Shown: positions 11,157 through 21,690, numbered from the stretch's first letter. The stretch: DNA of 64,000 bases from Bacteroidota bacterium (GCA_016713525.1 JADJOZ010000004.1:1-64000); one strand, 5' to 3'. The notes: generated by a model from the letters alone, not told the origin. Numbers and translations are program-made.

Positions 11157-12049
11157 CAGGCTAAAATACGAAAAGAATTAAGAATTAGTAATTAAGGATT
11201 AAGGATTTTTTGTTTCTGCTCAACAGGAAATTTCTTCTCCTTCTGTTTTTGAGTCTGTTCCTGTTTCTTCCCCGTTCTCATTCTCATTCTGCTTCTCATT
11301 CCGCCTCACCCCCGACCCCTCTCCAGCAATGGCATTGGTCTCCGAAAAAACATTTTTAGCTGGAGAGGGGGGATTCCAATTAAGGATTAAGGATTAAGAA
11401 TTAAGGATTTTTTGTTTAAAGTCACCTAAAATGCCATTATTCAATTTTCAATTCTTGCTACTCAATATTCGATAAAACATTTTGAGGACTGAGAACCTGC
11501 AAGCTTAGCAGTAACAAAGTGAATCATAAGTGAAAAACGAAATTTTAAACTGCCCAAAGCCCACAACTTTAAACTTATAACTTATAACTTTCAACTTTCA
11601 ACTTTCAACTTTCAACTTTCAACTCAAGCGCAGTGACATCTTTTGACTCAGGAACACCAATCACCAAACCACCAAACCAACAAACAACAAAATCAAGTGC
11701 AGTCACATCTTTTTACTGAGGAACAACAATTAGCACCCCTCGGCTGGGCTCTGGGCAAGCATCAGCACTCCTCGACTTCGCTCTGGGCAAGCAATAGAAT
11801 TAAGAATTAAGAATTAAGGATTAAGAATTAAGAATTAAGAATTAAGAATTAATTTTTTTATGAAAATTTTAATCGCCAAATCATCAAATTACCAAATCAT
11901 CAAATTAATAAATCAGCACCCCTCGACTTCGCTCTGGGCGGCGCTTGTCACTTGCCACTTGCCACTTGTCACTTGTCACTCAGAGTCAGTCACATCTTTT
12001 TACACCGAAACACCAATCAGTGTTCATTCAATCTAAAAATCTAAATACC
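11157..12049. repeat. Long intergenic repeat mosaic
   Basis: Nearly 900 bases without a supported gene. Contents include TTAAGGATTAAG runs (11175-11210, 11380-11410, 11800-11850), a second copy of the block described at 9271-9644 (about 11450-11760) and an AACTTTCAACTTTC tandem (11585-11625). Two copies of a CTCGACTTCGCTCTGGGC module lie near 11770 and 11920, and a CACTTGCCACTTG tandem near 11948-11980. Between them CTCTCCAGC...GCTGGAGAGG forms an inverted pair (about 11320 and 11360). Confidence 0.75.
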
Positions 12050-12664
12050 TCAAAGTTTTTCCATTCTGTATCCATTCTTTACCAAAAACTCCAGACATCG
12101 TGGGAGCACTTCTTTCAAATTCGGAAAGGCTTTTTCGCTATCATGAAAAACTATAATCGATCCGGGTCTTACATTTTGTATGACATTTTGGTAGCATTTT
12201 TCCGGTGTAACGGAGGTGTCGAAGTCGTAACTGAGAACATCCCACATGACTATTTTATAATCCTTTAAAAGCAACCGAGATTGTGCAAGTTTGATTTTGC
12301 CATAGGGTGGACGAAAAAGCTGGGAGTCTATAACTTGTCTTGCTTTCTGCACATCGCTTACATAACTTTCAGTGTCCGTTTCCCATCCATTAAAGTGATG
12401 AAATGAATGATTCCCCACCGAATGACCAACGCCTTGAATCATGTAAAAAATATCCTTATGTTTTTTAACATTATCGCCGATGCAAAAAAATGTTGCTTTT
12501 GCATTATACTTCTTCAATTGCTCGAGCACAAATTCTGTTGGACCGGGAACGGGGCCATCATCAAAAGTAAGATAAACCACTTTCTCATCCGGATTCATCC
12601 GCCACAGAAAATTTCTGTAGAATGAGCGAATCAGTTGTGGTGGTTGTACCAGAAAATTTCTCAT
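12050..12664 (-). CDS. Polysaccharide deacetylase (NodB homology domain, CE4)
   Basis: A hydrolase that removes N-acetyl groups from cell-envelope glycans or chitin-like polymers. The intact 204-residue protein shows the CE4 motifs in order: TFDDGP (33-38, catalytic and metal Asp), H86-x3-H90 in 'GHSVGNHSFHH' (metal His pair), RPPYG (118-122), MWDVLSYDFDT (140-150) and 'IIVFHDS' near the end. The ATG at 12664 is preferred. A TTG nine bases upstream would put the start inside the terminator hairpin of the preceding gene. No signal peptide is evident, although an N-terminal basic/hydrophobic segment is present. It lies downstream of the DUF2723 glycosyltransferase gene but is separated from it by a hairpin. 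Confidence 0.9.
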   Translation of the reverse strand: MRNFLVQPPQLIRSFYRNFLWRMNPDEKVVYLTFDDGPVPGPTEFVLEQLKKYNAKATFFCIGDNVKKHKDIFYMIQGVGHSVGNHSFHHFNGWETDTESYVSDVQKARQVIDSQLFRPPYGKIKLAQSRLLLKDYKIVMWDVLSYDFDTSVTPEKCYQNVIQNVRPGSIIVFHDSEKAFPNLKEVLPRCLEFLVKNGYRMEKL

Positions 12665-12672
12665 GATATGCA

Positions 12673-12694
12673 AAAGGCTCCCGAAGGAGCCTTT
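12673..12694 (-). terminator. Hairpin terminator after the DUF2723 gene
   Basis: A perfect 9-bp stem AAAGGCTCC/GGAGCCTTT closes a TTCG-type tetraloop, seven bases after the DUF2723 stop codon. On the minus strand it ends in a short T run. It lies just before the start of the deacetylase. Confidence 0.75.
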
Positions 12695-12700
12695 CTGATT

Positions 12701-15700
12701 TTATCTTGAATAATATTTTTGCTCAACAGCTTTAAAGCGACCTTCAAGTTCTTTCACCAGAGCATCCTGCTTGGAGTTGCGGGCTAACCTGATTAACTCC
12801 TGCATCACTGCCAGTGCTTGTCCCATATCACGTTCAATAAGCTTGTAATGTGGAGTGCCTTTTAAGGAGAGGTAATACTCGATATCATTCTCATAAGTAT
12901 CGGCGAGCTTGTGAAGTATGGTTGTTCCGGTTTCAATAGCTGCTTTACTCTTTGCATCGTTAAGTTCCATGCCGCGATTAATAATCATTCCTGTTGAATC
13001 AACTTCCGGCATACTGTTAAAGTTTGCAGCAGCAAAATAAAGATCTGCTATACGAAGCATCATCAAATTGAAAGGAACCGTTTTATCAGGCATTACTTCC
13101 AGACAACGGTCGAGTACAATGAGCGCAGAGTCACGCTTGCCTTCATTCAACATAGTCTCGGCCAGTCGACTGAAGTTATTGCGTAAATTCATGGTCATGT
13201 TAAGGTTATTCTGATCGAGATATACATTTGGATCAGCCATATTTCCCCACAGGAATTTGTTCACCATATTGTCGAACATACCATTGGAATTAACTCGTCC
13301 GGTCTGACCATCCGGAGCAGGTGCAGTTTTTATTGGCACCAATCGGTATGCAAGACCTTCCAGCTGGAAGTAATCTTCGAGATTCAAGTAACTTTCAGAG
13401 CCTACAGTAACCGCAAAATAAATTGGGCGCTTCCAGTTATTGTGTGCAAGCAAATCCAGAATCATCAGATCAGCTTTCATCACATAATTACGATCGATAT
13501 CAAATTCAATCTGCTTAACAATCTTGTCTGCATCTTCCAGGAGCAACTGTTCCGTTTTGCAAAACAACAGCAGGATCAACAGGAATACTAAACTGTTTGG
13601 TAGGATAGTAATTGATTTCGTTTCCACCCTGTGTACGTGCTTTTGCTTCCGGATCATCACTGGCAATAAAATCTACAATCTGTTTCAGATCTGTATAGCC
13701 TTTCAGACCACGATCATAAAACGGAACATAATCGCGTGTGCCCTGAATAATTTTATCGTACGTTAACGAGAAAGGAATTGGATCGGAATCGTATGCTTTA
13801 TGACGCATTTGCTCAATGTACCAATCGGTATTGAGGAGACTCAAATTGATAACACGTACATCGGTACGTACGCCTTCCACTTCCTGAATATACCACAATG
13901 GGAAAGTATCGTTATCACCATTGGTGAAAATAATTGCATTAGGAGCACAGGAGTTCAGATAATTGTAAGCGAAATCGCGTGAAGTGTATCTGCCTGCACG
14001 ATTGTGATCATCCCAACCTTCTTTAGCCATGAGACCAGGAACTGCTGCAAGACAAATAAGAGTGATTCCTGCTGAAGCTACTGTTGGAGAAAGTTTTTCG
14101 ATAACCAATCGGCCAATGCCATCACACCTAAACCAATCCACATCGCAAATGCATAGAATGATCCTGCATAGGCATAATCACGCTCACGTGGCTGATAGGG
14201 TGGCTGATTCAGATAAAGTACAATGGCAATCCCTGTAAAGAAAAAGAGCAGGGCTACAACAACTCCACCATGAAGGTTGCGGCGGAACTGATAAATTAAA
14301 CCGATTAATCCCAAAATCATTGGAAGGAAATAAAACTTATTCATCCCCTTGTTATTGGTGGCACTCAATGGTAATTTATCCTGAGGTCCCAGGCGGATTG
14401 CATCAATTCCTTTTATTCCGCTAATCCAGTTTCCTTTAGTGATACCACCATGTCCCTGTAAATCATTCTGACGTCCAACGAAATTCCACATGAAATAACG
14501 CCAGAACATATGTCCCATTTGGTAGCTGAAAAGGAAATCGAGATTCTCACCCATGGTAGGTGTTCTGTCGCCTTTAATGCCGGTCCATTCTTTGTAAGCA
14601 GAAATATGATTCTCCTGATTGCTGTACATCCTTGGGGAAAATGGTACTTGCTTTCGGATCATAAACAGGAATGATTTTATTTCCTGAAGGAACATATTTC
14701 CCATTCTTTTCACCATAAGTCATGTCACCTTCTTTCTGATCAACCAGTTTGGCATTGAAATACTGACCATAAAACAACGGACGATCACCATACTGATCAC
14801 GATTGATATAACTCAACAGTGCAAATGCATTTTCCGGATTATTTTCATCCATTGGAGGATTCGCCATCGAACGAACTACAATTTGCGTGTAGGAGCTGTA
14901 ACCGATTACAATAAATGCAAAGCATAAAATTGCAGTGTTCAGCAAAGGTTTGTTTTTAGCAACCGTGTATTTGAGACCGAAATAAATTGCGGCAACAATA
15001 ATGGCAACAAAAAACAAGAAGCCCGACCAGATTGGCAAACCAACTGTGTTCACAAAAAATAAATCAAAGTAAGCTCCGATTTTCACAAAACCGGCAACAA
15101 TGCCATATTGAACGAAAGCAAGAATAGCAACACCCATTACACCGGTATAAATGAGACCTGGTGTGGTGACTTTATAACGTTTGAAATAATAGATATAAGC
15201 AAGAGCCGGAATGGTAAGCAAGTTCAGTAAGTGAACTCCAATGGAAAGTCCCATTAGATAAGCAATGAGTATCAACCAACGATCTGAATGACGCTCATCG
15301 GCATGATGTTCCCACTAAGCATGGCCCAAAATACGACTGCAGTAAACATCGCAGACATTGCATAAACCTCACCCTCAACAGCAGAAAACCAGAAGGAATC
15401 ACTGAAAGTATAAGAAAGCGCACCAACCATTCCGGCGCCCATAATCATTAAAAGTTGCGGCATAGTTAATTGGTCATCAGTAGCTTTGACCATTTTGCGA
15501 GCTAAATGCGTCACCGACCAAAAGAGGAATAAAATTGTAAATGCAGATGATAGAGCCGACATAACATTGACCATGATAGGTACCAGTTTCACATCGCCAC
15601 CGGCAAACAGGGTAAAGAATCGGGCAATCATCAGGAACAATGGTGCTCCGGGCGGGTGACCTACCTGTAATTTGAAGGCGGCGGCAATAAATTCGCCACA

Positions 15701-15805
15701 ATCCCAGAAGCTTCCGGTGGGTTCAATCGTTCGTAAATAAACAAAAGCAGAAACCGCAAAGGCTGCCCATCCGGTTAAATTGTTGATCTTGTTATAGTTT
15801 TTCAT
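12701..15805 (-). pseudogene. DUF2723 integral-membrane glycosyltransferase (protein O-mannosyltransferase-like), four frameshifts
   Basis: A GT-C-type membrane glycosyltransferase, related to TMEM260/DUF2723, that in Bacteroidota probably takes part in protein O-glycosylation at the cytoplasmic membrane. Corrected length is about 1030 residues. The start MKNYNKINNLTGWAAFAVSA leads into the hallmark FWDCGEFIAAAFKLQVGHPP (about residues 37-57). Many hydrophobic helices follow, then HSDRWLILIAYLMGLSIG, NQENHISAYKEW, 'PYQPRERDYAYAGSFYAFA', 'NGDNDTFPLWYIQEVEGVR' and a soluble C-terminal part with TPR-like character (RLAETMLNEGKRDSALIVLD). The reading frame changes near 15300, 14630, 14090 and 13570. 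Each change keeps the conserved sequence continuous, pointing to sequencing indels. A hairpin terminator follows. Confidence 0.85.
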
Positions 15806-16173
15806 CCTTGTATTATGGGGTTGCAAGGGCGAAGGTAGAAAAAAAGCAATATTTGACGCGGCCGGAGGCGATTTGCAATGCGTGCGGGATTTAGGGCTAA
15901 TCCGGGAGATGAGAAAGTCAAAAAGTCGCCCATTCGAAAAGGTCTGAAGAATACCCTGAAAATGAATTTCTGAGGTCTGGTTTTGAAGCAAAAATGCAAC
16001 CAACAATCTATATATCAGCAGCATACCAGTTTTTTTAGATCTTTTAAGTTTGGGAAGCATTTAAAATTGTACAGCAACAAAGCAAACCAACACAAAATCA
16101 CCAACAATACAATACACTGATTAATAACCACTTACCAAATTTAACCAATTAACATTTTTTCTTGTTACAACGA
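15806..16173. other. Gap before tRNA-Gln, no gene seen
   Basis: About 370 bases between the start of the DUF2723 gene and the tRNA promoter. Short open frames here show no family features. Part must hold the DUF2723 promoter, but no convincing TAnnTTTG with -33 TTG was found. Confidence 0.5.
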
Positions 16174-16203
16174 TTGCAGGTTTTTAGATTTTTTTTACTT
16201 TTG
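16174..16203 (+). promoter_or_regulatory. Promoter of tRNA-Gln (Bacteroidota type)
   Basis: TTG at 16174-16176 and TACTTTTG at 16196-16203 fit the Bacteroidota sigma-ABfr consensus (-33 TTG, -7 TAnnTTTG) with a 19-base spacer. This places the transcription start about 25 bases before the tRNA. Confidence 0.75.
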
Positions 16204-16233
16204 CAGTCCCGAATCGGAGACGTTTCAGGAGAT

Positions 16234-16304
16234 TGTCCGATGGTGTAATGGCAACACTGCAGATTTTGATTCTGCCTTTCCAGGTTCGAATCCTGGTCGG
16301 ACAA
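16234..16304 (+). tRNA. tRNA-Gln (anticodon UUG)
   Basis: 71 bases fold as a standard cloverleaf. The acceptor stem is TGTCCGA/TCGGACA, the D stem GTGT/ACAC, and the anticodon stem GCAGA/TCTGC with loop TTTTGAT, giving anticodon TTG at 16266-16268. The T stem is CCAGG/CCTGG with loop TTCGAAT, and the discriminator base is A. The 3' CCA is not encoded. The 3' half is the insertion site of the integrative element to its right. Confidence 0.97.
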
Positions 16305-16333
16305 CAAAAAAGCCCCTTCATTGGGGCTTTTTT
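16291..16333. other. attL: left 43-bp direct repeat of the integrative element
   Basis: TCCTGGTCGGACAAC and the following terminator hairpin through TTTTTT are repeated exactly at 46197-46239. The repeat covers the last 14 bases of tRNA-Gln plus its terminator, so insertion leaves the tRNA and its transcription end intact. This is the usual arrangement for tyrosine-recombinase elements. Confidence 0.9.
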
Positions 16334-16334
16334 T
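16306..16334 (+). terminator. Terminator of tRNA-Gln
   Basis: The AAAAAAGCCCC/GGGGCTTTTTT stem with a TTCATT loop is followed by T residues directly after the tRNA. The same hairpin is present at 46206-46239. Confidence 0.9.
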
Positions 16335-16419
16335 ATGTCTTTTTCAATAATATTATATTGATTTTCAAAATGTTTAATTTTGGGCAATTATAGATATCTA
16401 ATCTTCAAAAGGTAGCCCT

Positions 16420-16523
16420 TTACCCAAATAATTACCTAAATCCTTACCTAAACTTACCTAAAAAATCTTTAATCTTACCCAAAAAGGGCTATTTATTGCA
16501 TCATTTGGGTATCATTTAGGTAA
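16420..16523. promoter_or_regulatory. Arm-type integrase binding repeats, left end
   Basis: Five direct copies of TTACC[CT]AAA (16420, 16432, 16444, 16454 and 16475) and two inverted copies (TTTGGGTA at 16504, TTTAGGTAA at 16515) lie between attL and the integrase gene. The same 9-mer clusters just inside attR (46095-46171). Short direct and inverted repeats on both sides of a core are typical arm sites of tyrosine recombinases. Confidence 0.8.
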
Positions 16524-16547
16524 TTATTATAAATTTGAGTTATTTAA

Positions 16548-18227
16548 TTGAAAAATCTAACACAAAAAATCTTGAAAAGACTAACAATTAATTATAAACT
16601 ACAATCTGGAAAGACAAAAACTCAATCAATACTGGCAGTTCTGAATTTAAATACAAAATCATTCAATGGAAAGTATCTGAATGTATCAAAATCCACAGGA
16701 TATACTGTTTATCCAAGTGAGTGGGATTCAAAAGAGGCCTACCAGAAGATTTTCAGAAAAAGTCAAAATTGATGCTTCTGGAGGAGGAACTTGAAAAATA
16801 TTTGAATGCAACGTACAAAAGTTGTACAGATGCTCAAATTATTGCCAATTATACCAATGGTACATTTAAGTACTATCTAACAGACTACATAGATAGAATA
16901 TTGCATGGAATAGATAACTCTAGCACTTCTATATACCAATCAAAAGAAGGCATTCAGGAAGTAATTAGCAGAAATAAATTTAGACAGGAATTAAAGACTT
17001 TCTTTTTGAACAATGGTTTGAGGGTTTTTAATCCCAATAACCAAATTATAGATTTAGAAATTCTTTTCCAGGAACAACCCAAGATAACAACCATAGCACA
17101 CATTGGAGTTTTACAATCATTACAACCTATTATAACAGCTCCCAGTGATATAATTCATTTTCCTGCTGCAATTACCCCTGCTCCTTCTTCAAGACCAAAC
17201 AGAGTTGTTAATATAACAAGTAAAGATGATTTGTTGAAAATGAAATTTTTTGATTATATCAAAAGAGTTGGAGAAATGAAAATCAAAGAAGGCAAAATCA
17301 CAGAAGTAAGAAAGAAAAAAGGAGGTATAACAGAAATTCATAATCCATATAAAACAGCAGCAAATGAATGGGAAGAATTTGATTCATTACTTACACTTAA
17401 AGACTTACACACTGATGATTGTTTTTATTTCTTTGAACATGTGACAGAAGAATGTGATGTTGAATTACCAGGGTTAAGTAATTATAAAAAATGGTTGAAA
17501 GCAGTGTTGACATATGCGGTTAAACAAGATGATATTGTTTTTGACGGTGCAAAACTAAATAGGGAATCATATATATTTGAAAGAAATAATGAAATTATAT
17601 CAAGACCTTATCTAACAGAAGACATGCTTGATGTTTTATATAAATTAAAAGTACCAAGACATCATCACCACTTTGAATATATAAAAGATTTATTTTATTT
17701 ACAGAGTTATACAGGTGGTTTATCATTCACCGATATGTCACAAGGCTTTAAGCCACATACAAGAATGTCAAAAGGTGAATTAATTAATTTCGTAAATGTC
17801 ACCAGAAAAAAAACTGGTGTTCGCGCTGATATTCCTCTTACTGATAAAGCATTTGAGATTTTAAAAAAGTATAATTTCAAATTTCAATATTTAACCAATC
17901 CTTATTACAACAGAGAAATAAAGAAGGTATGTGAATTGGCAGGTTTTACAGATGATTTTATTGAACAGAGATATGATACAAAAACAAGAGCCACAACTTA
18001 TGCAGAACCTGTTCCATTTTGTTCAAAAATCAGTTCTCACAGTGCAAGACGGTCATTTTGTACCAACTATTACTATCACAGAAATGTACCAGCAGAGGGA
18101 TGTAATTGCCATATCTCAACACAAATCTGTTCAGTCTATGCTTAAATACATTCAAGTGACAAGCAAAGAAAGGTTTGATAATTTTGTTGAACTAACCATT
18201 AAACAGGATAGAAAGGAAAAAGCATAG
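16548..18227 (+). pseudogene. Tyrosine recombinase (site-specific integrase), two frameshifts
   Basis: The integrase of the element, next to attL and pointing inward. It opens with a TTG codon (no ATG is available) and an N-terminal arm-binding-like part ('LNTKSFNGKYLNVSKSTGYTVYPSEWD', a Bacteroidota integrase hallmark, shown here in parts). The frame shifts near 16755 and again near 18085. The catalytic part shows box II H-x-x-R (HSARRSF) and, after the second shift, the tyrosine block 'SQHKSVQSMLKYIQVT'. Box I reads YTGGLSFTDM, where most relatives have TGLR[FY]SD, so the first catalytic Arg is not visible. CTnDOT-type integrases also lack it. Corrected length is about 555 residues, longer than the usual 400, with an insert around 17040-17330. 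Confidence 0.85.
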
Positions 18228-18447
18228 ATTATCTTACATTCAAAATAAAACCCCTGATGATTCTGTTGTATAAATGGAAAATAAATTACCCACCCTCATT
18301 TATGCTTAGCCAGAAGACCAATAGGAATTAATATTTCCTAATAGTAATCGCTTTAAAGATTTTTAAAGATACTGGCCAAAATCAAAATATATTGTACTAA
18401 TGCAAAAAAACATAGCCCGGTATTACAAACGGGATATATTTTCTCAA

Positions 18448-19179
18448 TCATATTTTAAAAACAAAATCATGAACAGCTGGATAGGTTTTTAATGTTGATT
18501 CAAGACTCATTAAACATTCGTCCCCTGTACCAAGTTTACATGTAAATCTGATATAATTTAGATTTTGAGTATTTTGGTTTACTAAATCCCAAAAAAATGG
18601 GTTGAATTCCTGCTTATTATTAAATAGCCGCCATGAAGTTCTATAATCAGGAGAAAAAATTAATTTACTAAATTGAACTTCTACAGGATTGTTTTCAAAA
18701 TTTACAAATACGTTTGTAGGTTTTTCATCCTTCATTGAACTGCCATCGGCAATTGCAATTAATTCATAAAAGTGTTCATCATTATTTTTATGAATTCTTT
18801 TAATTTCGGCACAATTTCCGTTTATATATTTATAATAGTAATGAAATTCTCTCTTTTGATGATACCGTACATAATTTTCCCTTTTTATGCCTTCATTGAG
18901 TACATCATTCTCTGAATAAAAATAACATCTTCTATCCTCAATGGTAATATAATCATGTTCAAGAAACCATTTTTCTACTTCTTCGGTTAAATATTGTGGT
19001 TGCCCATTTTTTCTTGAAATCGTAACTAAATGATTTGCATAAGCAGGATATTTTTCGGTTGGAAAATTATCTTTGGTAAGTCCCATAGGGGTATAATTAG
19101 AATATGGCAACAAATTTAGGTATTTATTATAATATCTTAAAACTCCAATACAAAAACAAACCCCGACCATTACAATCAA
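18448..19179 (-). CDS. Hypothetical protein with N-terminal membrane anchor
   Basis: A 243-residue protein, not recognised. A single N-terminal hydrophobic helix (IVMVGVCFCIGVL) suggests a membrane anchor or uncleaved signal. The rest is hydrophilic and rich in aromatic and charged residues (EKWFLEHDYITIEDRRCYFY, REFHYYYKYINGNC), with late cysteines (FTCKLGTGDECLMS). It is intact, unlike many neighbours. It is cargo of the tRNA-Gln element between the integrase and a transposase remnant. Confidence 0.55.
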   Translation of the reverse strand: MIVMVGVCFCIGVLRYYNKYLNLLPYSNYTPMGLTKDNFPTEKYPAYANHLVTISRKNGQPQYLTEEVEKWFLEHDYITIEDRRCYFYSENDVLNEGIKRENYVRYHQKREFHYYYKYINGNCAEIKRIHKNNDEHFYELIAIADGSSMKDEKPTNVFVNFENNPVEVQFSKLIFSPDYRTSWRLFNNKQEFNPFFWDLVNQNTQNLNYIRFTCKLGTGDECLMSLESTLKTYPAVHDFVFKI

Positions 19180-19240
19180 AGTTTTATTTGACCTTTACTT
19201 TATGCTACGTAAACGTTCTTTTATTGTGGGGATATATTCC

Positions 19241-19420
19241 TTAGGAATTTCGTAAACTATCACGATTGCTTATTTGGTCCAACATCATACTCAAGAGTTG
19301 ATTCCAACATTTAAAATAACGCAGATGTTTATTACCCGAATAGCGAGCAACACATTTGTCAAATATCCGTGAAGGAAGATGATCTTCAATTTGAGCGAAA
19401 ACATAATTGCCTGTACTCAT
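19241..19420 (-). pseudogene. IS4-family transposase remnant (N-terminal DUF4372 part)
   Basis: A 59-codon open frame starts MSTGNYVFAQIEDHLPS and continues RIFDKCVARYSGNKHLRYFK, CWNQLLSMM and DQISNRDSL. This is the N-terminal signature of IS4-group transposases with a DUF4372 domain ('YVFSQL-x-DFLP-x-R-x-FD-x-CV-x-RY-x-GN' and 'CWNQ-x-L'). It stops after about 60 residues and no downstream part was found, so it is a relic of an element different from the two complete IS4 copies here. Confidence 0.75.
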
Positions 19421-19581
19421 AACTTTTTATTGAATTATTATGAATAAAATTCAAATCGTAACATCTTTAAAACGCAATCAATGTCCTGTATATCAATAAC
19501 TTCAAAGAACTATGAAAATATTTAATAGGACTCTACTTTTTTCAAATAAAAAGTAAGAAATCAAAATTTCTTTTATCTTTC

Positions 19582-20227
19582 GTGGAAAATTTTAGAGACA
19601 TGGTAGATTTTAAGGTATTAAAGGATGGTTATGATAAACATCTGAAATTAAGAAATACATTTCATGATTTCATTTTAGAGAAAAATATGGATTGGGTTAT
19701 AATATTAGGTTCCTTCTTTGGAGTTCTACCATATCTAACAAGCAAAAATCTACCCTTTTTAGTTATCAAACTTTTGATATTAATATCAATATTGTATTTA
19801 ATATATGCCTATCTTAAAAATTGGAGCAAAATCACAAAGAGGGATGCTTTAATTCAAAAGATTATGATAGAATTAATAAAGTAATTGATTTTAATGTTGA
19901 TGATGATATTATAATTTGGATGAAAAAAACAAGTGAACAAATGAATATATTTACAAAAGTTTTAAGTGAGAATAAAAATACAAAAACTTGGAAGAATTTC
20001 TTGCTATTTTTTCACCTGCTGTTCGAAAATATATCAAAGAAAATAAATCTGATAAGTCTGCAATGAATGCTTTAACTTTTACTTATCCAATGATTACATC
20101 ATTGATTGCTGTTCAAGAAATTCCAGTAAATAAAATGAATAACTATTACAGGTTATTAGGAATTCTTGGACTGGTTTGTTTATTCTTTACATTTTACAAT
20201 ATAGAAAATACAAAATGTATATTTTAA
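19582..20227 (+). pseudogene. Membrane protein of unknown function, two frameshifts
   Basis: Three consecutive overlapping frames join into one protein of about 214 residues. An N-terminal soluble part (FKVLKDGYDKHLKLRNTFHD) is followed by two close hydrophobic helices (WVIILGSFFGVLPYL and FLVIKLLILISILYLIYAYL). After shifts near 19862 and 19990 comes a helical part and a last hydrophobic helix (LLGILGLVCLFFTFY). The start may be the ATG at 19600 or the upstream TTG/GTG. The stop lies three bases before the DUF4238 gene, so the pair is probably co-transcribed. No family is recognised. Two-TM proteins beside DUF4238 genes recur in defence islands. Confidence 0.5.
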
Positions 20228-20229
20228 AT

Positions 20230-21099
20230 ATGAGATACCCAAAAAAACAATTATCTCATAAACATCACTACTTACCCGAGTTTTATATAAAAGGGTTTGT
20301 AAATGATAAAGTCAAATTATTTGTTTATGATAAGAAGTATGACATAATTCAAAGTAAATTTCCTTCACAAATATTTTTTGAAATGGAAAAGAATATATCA
20401 GATTATGGATTTATCAAAGATGATTTATTAGAAGATATTACAAGTAATATAGATAATAAACTCGCTCCAATATTTCAAAATATCAAAAACTCTAGTTCTG
20501 TTACTGAATTAAATGTTGATGTAAATTCTTTTTCTGTGCTACTATTTGTTATAGATAAATATTTAAAACTACCTGCCAATCAACATTTAATTGAAAAACT
20601 AAAACCATATATACTGTCCAAAGTAGCAAATCAAAGGTCACGAAATTTTATCAAATTATTGAACCATGATTTAATGACAGATGTAATAAGAAAGCAACAT
20701 GTTGATTTTATGTTACCTTATTTAGAGGTTAAAGAATTTGAAACTAAATCATTACCAGGAATAAATTATTACTCATTTCAAATTACACAGGAAAATAGTT
20801 TGGTAATTTCAGATTATCCTTTTGTATTCAGAAATGAAATTACTGGATATGAATCTATTAAGACAAATCTTGTAATTCCCATTGCACATAATAAATTATA
20901 TCTCGGAGTAGAAAACCAACAAAAGTTCAAATATTTAGATGCGGGCAAAATTGCTGCATTTAACATGATTCAATTTCAACAATGTGTCAGGTATGTTGGA
21001 TGTAGGGATAGGAAGATGTTGGAAATATTAGTTATATATTATAAGGCAATGAAACCCCTTTTAAATTTAGAAAATGATAAGAAAATGTTTTTTGAATAA
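20230..21099 (+). CDS. DUF4238 domain protein
   Basis: An intact protein of about 289 residues. Near the N-terminus 'KHHYLPEFYIKGFVND' matches the DUF4238 signature HHY[IV]P-x-F-x-L-x-x-F. The later block LVISDYPFVFRNE and LVIPIAHNKLYLGV are also typical ('ISD-x-P' and '[IL]P[IL]-x-x-x-x-x[LF]'). Biochemical activity is unknown. The family is common in mobile and defence regions and is often suggested to be toxin- or nuclease-like without proof. It follows the membrane-protein gene by two bases. Confidence 0.7.
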   Translation: MRYPKKQLSHKHHYLPEFYIKGFVNDKVKLFVYDKKYDIIQSKFPSQIFFEMEKNISDYGFIKDDLLEDITSNIDNKLAPIFQNIKNSSSVTELNVDVNSFSVLLFVIDKYLKLPANQHLIEKLKPYILSKVANQRSRNFIKLLNHDLMTDVIRKQHVDFMLPYLEVKEFETKSLPGINYYSFQITQENSLVISDYPFVFRNEITGYESIKTNLVIPIAHNKLYLGVENQQKFKYLDAGKIAAFNMIQFQQCVRYVGCRDRKMLEILVIYYKAMKPLLNLENDKKMFFE

Positions 21100-21241
21100 A
21101 ACAATAAATTTTAAACTTAATTAAATCTAAATCCTTGGGATTTCACTAAAAATGGAGATTGAGAAAATAAATAGTGAAACATTTCGATTTTATAGATAAT
21201 AATTTAATAAGAGTTATTGAACACTAAATAAATATTGGTTT

Positions 21242-21690
21242 ATGAAAGAATCATTAGAGAATACTTGGAACCATTTTCTTGATAGAGTTAAAAGCCCATT
21301 TGGCGGAACATTTATCACGGCCTGGGTTATTATTCATTGGAGACCTGTTTATTATTTTTTCTTTGTTGATTCAGAGGTTCCAATTTCTAAAAGATTTGAA
21401 TTCTTCATGAAGTCATTTGATTATGGTGGGTTCTGGTTTGACTTCTGGATGAACTTTTGGCTTCCTGCTTTTTTATCCATAATTGCAATTACAATTTACC
21501 AAGGGTTTTCAATTTTGGCAGGTATGATTACAGGTTATTTTAAAAGAACAATAGAACCTAATCTTGCAAAAAAGTATGATACTAGTGATATGGTGGCTCG
21601 TGAAAGGTATGATGCCTTGAAAACAGTCAATGAAGGATTGGAACGAGATATTAATCATATCCAAGACAGAGCAAATGGGTTACATAGTAA
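21242..21690 (+). pseudogene. Membrane-anchored coiled-coil protein, 5' part, split by IS4 copy 1
   Basis: The first 150 residues hold two hydrophobic segments (TFITAWVIIHWRPVYYFFFV and FWLPAFLSIIAITIYQGFSI) and then a charged helix (DALKTVNEGLERDINHIQDR). The frame runs into the IS at SK. Removing the IS and one copy of the 5-bp target duplication joins it in frame to the 3' part at 23101. The complete protein would be about 250 residues with a membrane N-terminus, a long coiled coil and a small C-terminal domain. Function is unknown. Similar architectures occur as membrane effectors or sensors in phage-defence loci, but that is inference. Confidence 0.6.
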
